From positions 20,944 to 84,943 of the IMG/VR virus record IMGVR_UViG_3300010883_000013: a DNA stretch of 64,000 nucleotides; one strand, 5' to 3'. The translations under genes and the position numbers were made by a program. This stretch comes from a virus. Under the pieces are notes generated by a model, which was given only the letters and a program-made list of their open reading frames with translations, did not search any database and had not been told where the DNA came from. The first letter of the stretch is position 1; the number at the start of each line of letters is the position of its first letter. Positions 61,727 through 64,000 of the stretch are shown piece by piece.

Positions 61727-62771
61727 TTTGGTTTTGTCCTGTCTTGTCCATGTAGTTAAACCACATGCGCATTATACAGTCGGGCAGATCTCGTTCACGG
61801 TTCTTCCAATCCCATTGTGTATAACATCTAAAGCCACACTTGTTGTACCACTTACATGACAAGCAACCATTCTCATCCATATAAGCTTGCATCATACCAG
61901 CATTATCTTTAGGCTCATACTTCGTGTTGAAGTCACGTTGGTCATATCTATCCCATCTACAGTTTGATGTAGAGTTATCAGGAAAGATTGTAACCTTGTT
62001 AAGAGCCAAGCAATGCATATGATTTGTTTCGTTATAGATCAGATCCTTGATAGGATTGATGTCTGGATAGTTATGATACACAAACTTTAGGAACTCAAGA
62101 TACTCACTATCTGATGGGATCATATAGTCATAACCACGATCAGGAATGTAATCATCAAAGTAGAAGTTATCAAACTTATTATACAGATAGTGAAAGTACT
62201 CGTCCTCATCTGCCATAAACTTTTTAATAGAAATAGTGGTTGCAACCATATTAATAGATGTGATATAATCAGCAAAGTATTCTATGTTCTTGCCATAAGG
62301 TCCTTTGACAGGTCTACCATCAAAGTCATAAGAACAGATAATATAGGATGGAATGTCTATTGCATTCAAATCATCAAGTAGTTTTTGAACTCTCTCACGT
62401 TTACTAAACTGAAAGGATGTTACCCAAACTACTTTAATGTTCTGCTTATGTTCATCATAGATCTTCTTAATCTCAACTAAGAAGTCGTAGTAGACCTCAT
62501 AAGCCCACTCAGATATTCGGTCTTGAAACAATTCTCCACCAAGCATATTGATCTGAATAACGTCTGCACGGTTCTTCATCTTAATAACATGCTCTTCTAC
62601 TAGAGGGATCTTGGAGAAGATCTCTTCACGAGACAAGCCTACTGTAGACTTCTTGTCGTGGTGACAAAAAGAACAGTTGAGGTGACAGTTCTCAAAGAGT
62701 GTCATCTCAATCTCGGCTATGTCTGGACGTTTAGATTCCAGTAGCTGTTTGGTGAAGTCAAAGTTGTCCAA
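61689..62771 (-). CDS. Radical SAM/SPASM-like protein, different family
   Basis: Encodes 360 residues. C29-x3-C33-x2-C36 (CHLNCSFCHHDKK), a normal GGE at 78-80 (INMLGGELF) and a C-terminal set around SNCRWDRYD and CLSCKWYNKCGFRCYTQWDW. This is the anaerobic-sulfatase-maturase/SPASM look, unlike the IGPTD paralogues. Preceded on the same strand by a small unknown gene and the partial radical SAM gene at the window edge, forming a second array that converges on the first. Confidence 0.88.
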   Translation of the reverse strand: MDNFDFTKQLLESKRPDIAEIEMTLFENCHLNCSFCHHDKKSTVGLSREEIFSKIPLVEEHVIKMKNRADVIQINMLGGELFQDRISEWAYEVYYDFLVEIKKIYDEHKQNIKVVWVTSFQFSKRERVQKLLDDLNAIDIPSYIICSYDFDGRPVKGPYGKNIEYFADYITSINMVATTISIKKFMADEDEYFHYLYNKFDNFYFDDYIPDRGYDYMIPSDSEYLEFLKFVYHNYPDINPIKDLIYNETNHMHCLALNKVTIFPDNSTSNCRWDRYDQRDFNTKYEPKDNAGMMQAYMDENGCLSCKWYNKCGFRCYTQWDWKNRERDLPDCIMRMWFNYMDKTGQNQITGFDYVGTNTP

Positions 62772-63117
62772 TCATGAATTCCTCTTGGTAATACTCATAG
62801 ACATCTGGAACCATACCATTAGTATTATCAAAATTAACTTTAGAAAGGATCTCATCATAGATCTCTTTACTTCTCTCATATGGTAGGAAGTGTGGATCGT
62901 CTGGTAGTAATTCGTTATAGTTTAGTACATCATAGAACTGCTCACCAAAGTCTTCGGCTATCCAATTGGCATAGCAGATTGCAACGAAGAACGACTTCGC
63001 TGGGTAGATCCACTGATCCACTCTCTTATCGAAGTGCATCAAAGCATCTTCTACAATAAATTCTGGCCTATTCAATACATCAACATCCGTCAAATCGTCA
63101 CGGTGGTTTGTTGTCAT
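62758..63117 (-). CDS. Small acidic protein between two radical SAM genes
   Basis: Encodes 119 residues from the ATG at 63117, just after the stop of the upstream gene (a start at 63156 within that gene is also possible). Acidic and aromatic, with HDxD-like MHFDKRVDQWIYPAKSFFVA and EDFGEQFYDVLNYNELLPDD. It overlaps the next gene by 14 bases. It has no Cys motif and no glycine-rich tail, so it does not look like a classical RiPP precursor; a leader-binding or accessory protein is possible. Confidence 0.6.
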   Translation of the reverse strand: MTTNHRDDLTDVDVLNRPEFIVEDALMHFDKRVDQWIYPAKSFFVAICYANWIAEDFGEQFYDVLNYNELLPDDPHFLPYERSKEIYDEILSKVNFDNTNGMVPDVYEYYQEEFMIGQL

Positions 63118-63121
63118 ATGA

Positions 63122-64000
63122 TTATACGCCTTCTGTCTCGCTTTCCAATTTTCCATAGTAATCTAGTAATCCTTTATATCCATTGCAACTGTTGTCTAAA
63201 TCCAATACGTACCGATAGTGCTCGGTAAGACATGTACCGAAATAGGTACAGCTACGACAAATGTCGCTAAGATTATCAACAGCTTCGTTATCTGCCCATT
63301 GTTTATATTCATAATATGTGCTATACTCCTTGAAGTACTCTTTATCATGCTTATCAAACTCCAATACGCCAAACTTACCAGATGGTGTGATATAGACGTG
63401 GTCATTGGAAAAGGCATTGTACTCTTTATCTATACTTCTATAAATGTTGTGTATGTTTTGGAAGTCAAAGTTCTTCTTAGTCTTAGCCTCATCAAACCTA
63501 ATAACGAAGTCCTCAAAGTCTTTATGAGTAACATCAAATGCATTGGCTTGGTTGATAGAGTAAGGCTTGATCTCTACCGACTTGACATTAGAAACCATGT
63601 TAAGAGTGAAGATCATAAACTCCACATCCATCTTCAATACTTTAGGCGATGCAAGGATAAGGACAGCAAGATCCTTATTAGCATTCATCATGTTATTTAG
63701 AACAAACTGTTCTTTCTCTCTTGCGTGGAAGTCATAAGATACCGATAGGGTAACATCATCATCACGGAAGAAGTCTGGAAATGCTGACAGATTTGTGTTG
63801 ATGTGGATACTACCACCATAGTATCTCCTAATCACCTCTTTGATCGAATAATAATACTCTGGTGTTAGTAATCCAATCTCACCGCCATATAAATCAACAT
63901 GAGTTATAGGATCTGTTATTTGACCCATAGAATGTTGTAACCACATTGGGTTTATCTTGTGTCTATCATTTAACTGTTGCTTTGTCAAGTAACAAAAGTC
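63122..64000 (-). CDS. Radical SAM protein, N-terminus beyond the window edge
   Basis: The frame is open to the last base of the window. The first visible residues are DFCYLTKQQL, that is, the final Cys of a CxxxCxxC motif followed by an aromatic, so only a short N-terminal piece is missing. HVDLYGGEIGLL carries the GGE motif, SIHINTNLSAFPDFF and VTLSVSYDFH continue the barrel, and the C-terminus has RSCTYFGTCLTEHYRYVLDL and NSCNGYKGL, a C-x5-C-x(n)-C auxiliary set. An internal TTG at 63988 could be mistaken for a start. About 293 residues are visible. Confidence 0.85.
   Translation of the reverse strand, partial: DFCYLTKQQLNDRHKINPMWLQHSMGQITDPITHVDLYGGEIGLLTPEYYYSIKEVIRRYYGGSIHINTNLSAFPDFFRDDDVTLSVSYDFHAREKEQFVLNNMMNANKDLAVLILASPKVLKMDVEFMIFTLNMVSNVKSVEIKPYSINQANAFDVTHKDFEDFVIRFDEAKTKKNFDFQNIHNIYRSIDKEYNAFSNDHVYITPSGKFGVLEFDKHDKEYFKEYSTYYEYKQWADNEAVDNLSDICRSCTYFGTCLTEHYRYVLDLDNSCNGYKGLLDYYGKLESETEGV

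Noticed and set aside
1-64000. tRNA genes, integrase, transposons, host attachment sites
   Set aside because: No cloverleaf-like segment, recombinase motif or flanking inverted repeat was recognised, and gaps between genes are too short for most of these.

Overview
The window is a segment of the genome of a large tailed phage with a T4-type contractile tail. The evidence is a nearly continuous T4-like tail and baseplate programme (relatives of gp32, gp33, gp26/51, gp29, gp54/19, gp2, gp4, gp48, gp53, gp27, gp5, gp25, gp6 and gp8) together with several exact copies of the T4 late-promoter octamer TATAAATA. Several proteins look most like those of marine T4-like phages (cyanophage/pelagiphage type). 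Base composition is moderately AT-rich by eye. The host cannot be named from the sequence. No tRNA, integrase, transposon or CRISPR array was seen, and no gene-free gap exceeds about 180 bases.

Layout. (1) 1-1.7 kb: replication and late transcription (an unknown partial gene, gp33-like co-activator, gp32 behind a consensus sigma-70 promoter, then a bidirectional terminator). (2) 1.7-6.4 kb, minus strand: a small exported protein, tape measure, gp26 with a -1 frameshift extension (gp51), a tube-family protein, gp2 and gp4. (3) 6.4-27.8 kb, plus strand: baseplate hub and wedge. The gp5 cell-puncturing device is spread over three consecutive genes (OB fold plus tail lysozyme, amidase, needle). 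Large fibre and structural proteins follow. (4) 27.8-40.7 kb, minus strand: a tightly overlapping accessory operon of glycosyltransferases, a carbamoyltransferase, a PLP aminotransferase, two SGNH-like proteins, two QueC-like PP-loop enzymes, a nitroreductase, three radical SAM proteins and two stand-alone SPASM-like proteins. (5) 40.8-43.1 kb, plus strand: another radical SAM protein, a 2OG-Fe(II) oxygenase-like protein and an unknown. (6) 43.3-53.6 kb: tail-fibre and virion proteins, the last two with collagen-like Gly-X-Lys rods. (7) 53.6-61.7 kb: two paralogous 128-residue proteins ending in the identical Cys/His/Ser tail CHSSCHTSCHTSRGRR, then five paralogous radical SAM proteins and two unknowns in one compact array. 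(8) 61.7-64 kb, minus strand: two more radical SAM genes around a small unknown gene, running off the edge.

The most unusual system is region 7. It looks like a phage-encoded peptide- or protein-modification pathway: twin substrates with a repeated C-H-S/T-S terminal motif, made directly after the collagen-like fibre genes and followed by maturase-like radical SAM enzymes that share a private signature (CxxxCxGCF, IGPTD, C-x2-C-x5-C-x16/18-C). The tail resembles the His-Xaa-Ser class of radical-SAM-modified proteins but has an added Cys in each repeat. Whether it decorates the virion or makes a free product cannot be decided from sequence. With eleven radical SAM cores in about 31 kb, this phage is exceptionally rich in this enzyme class.
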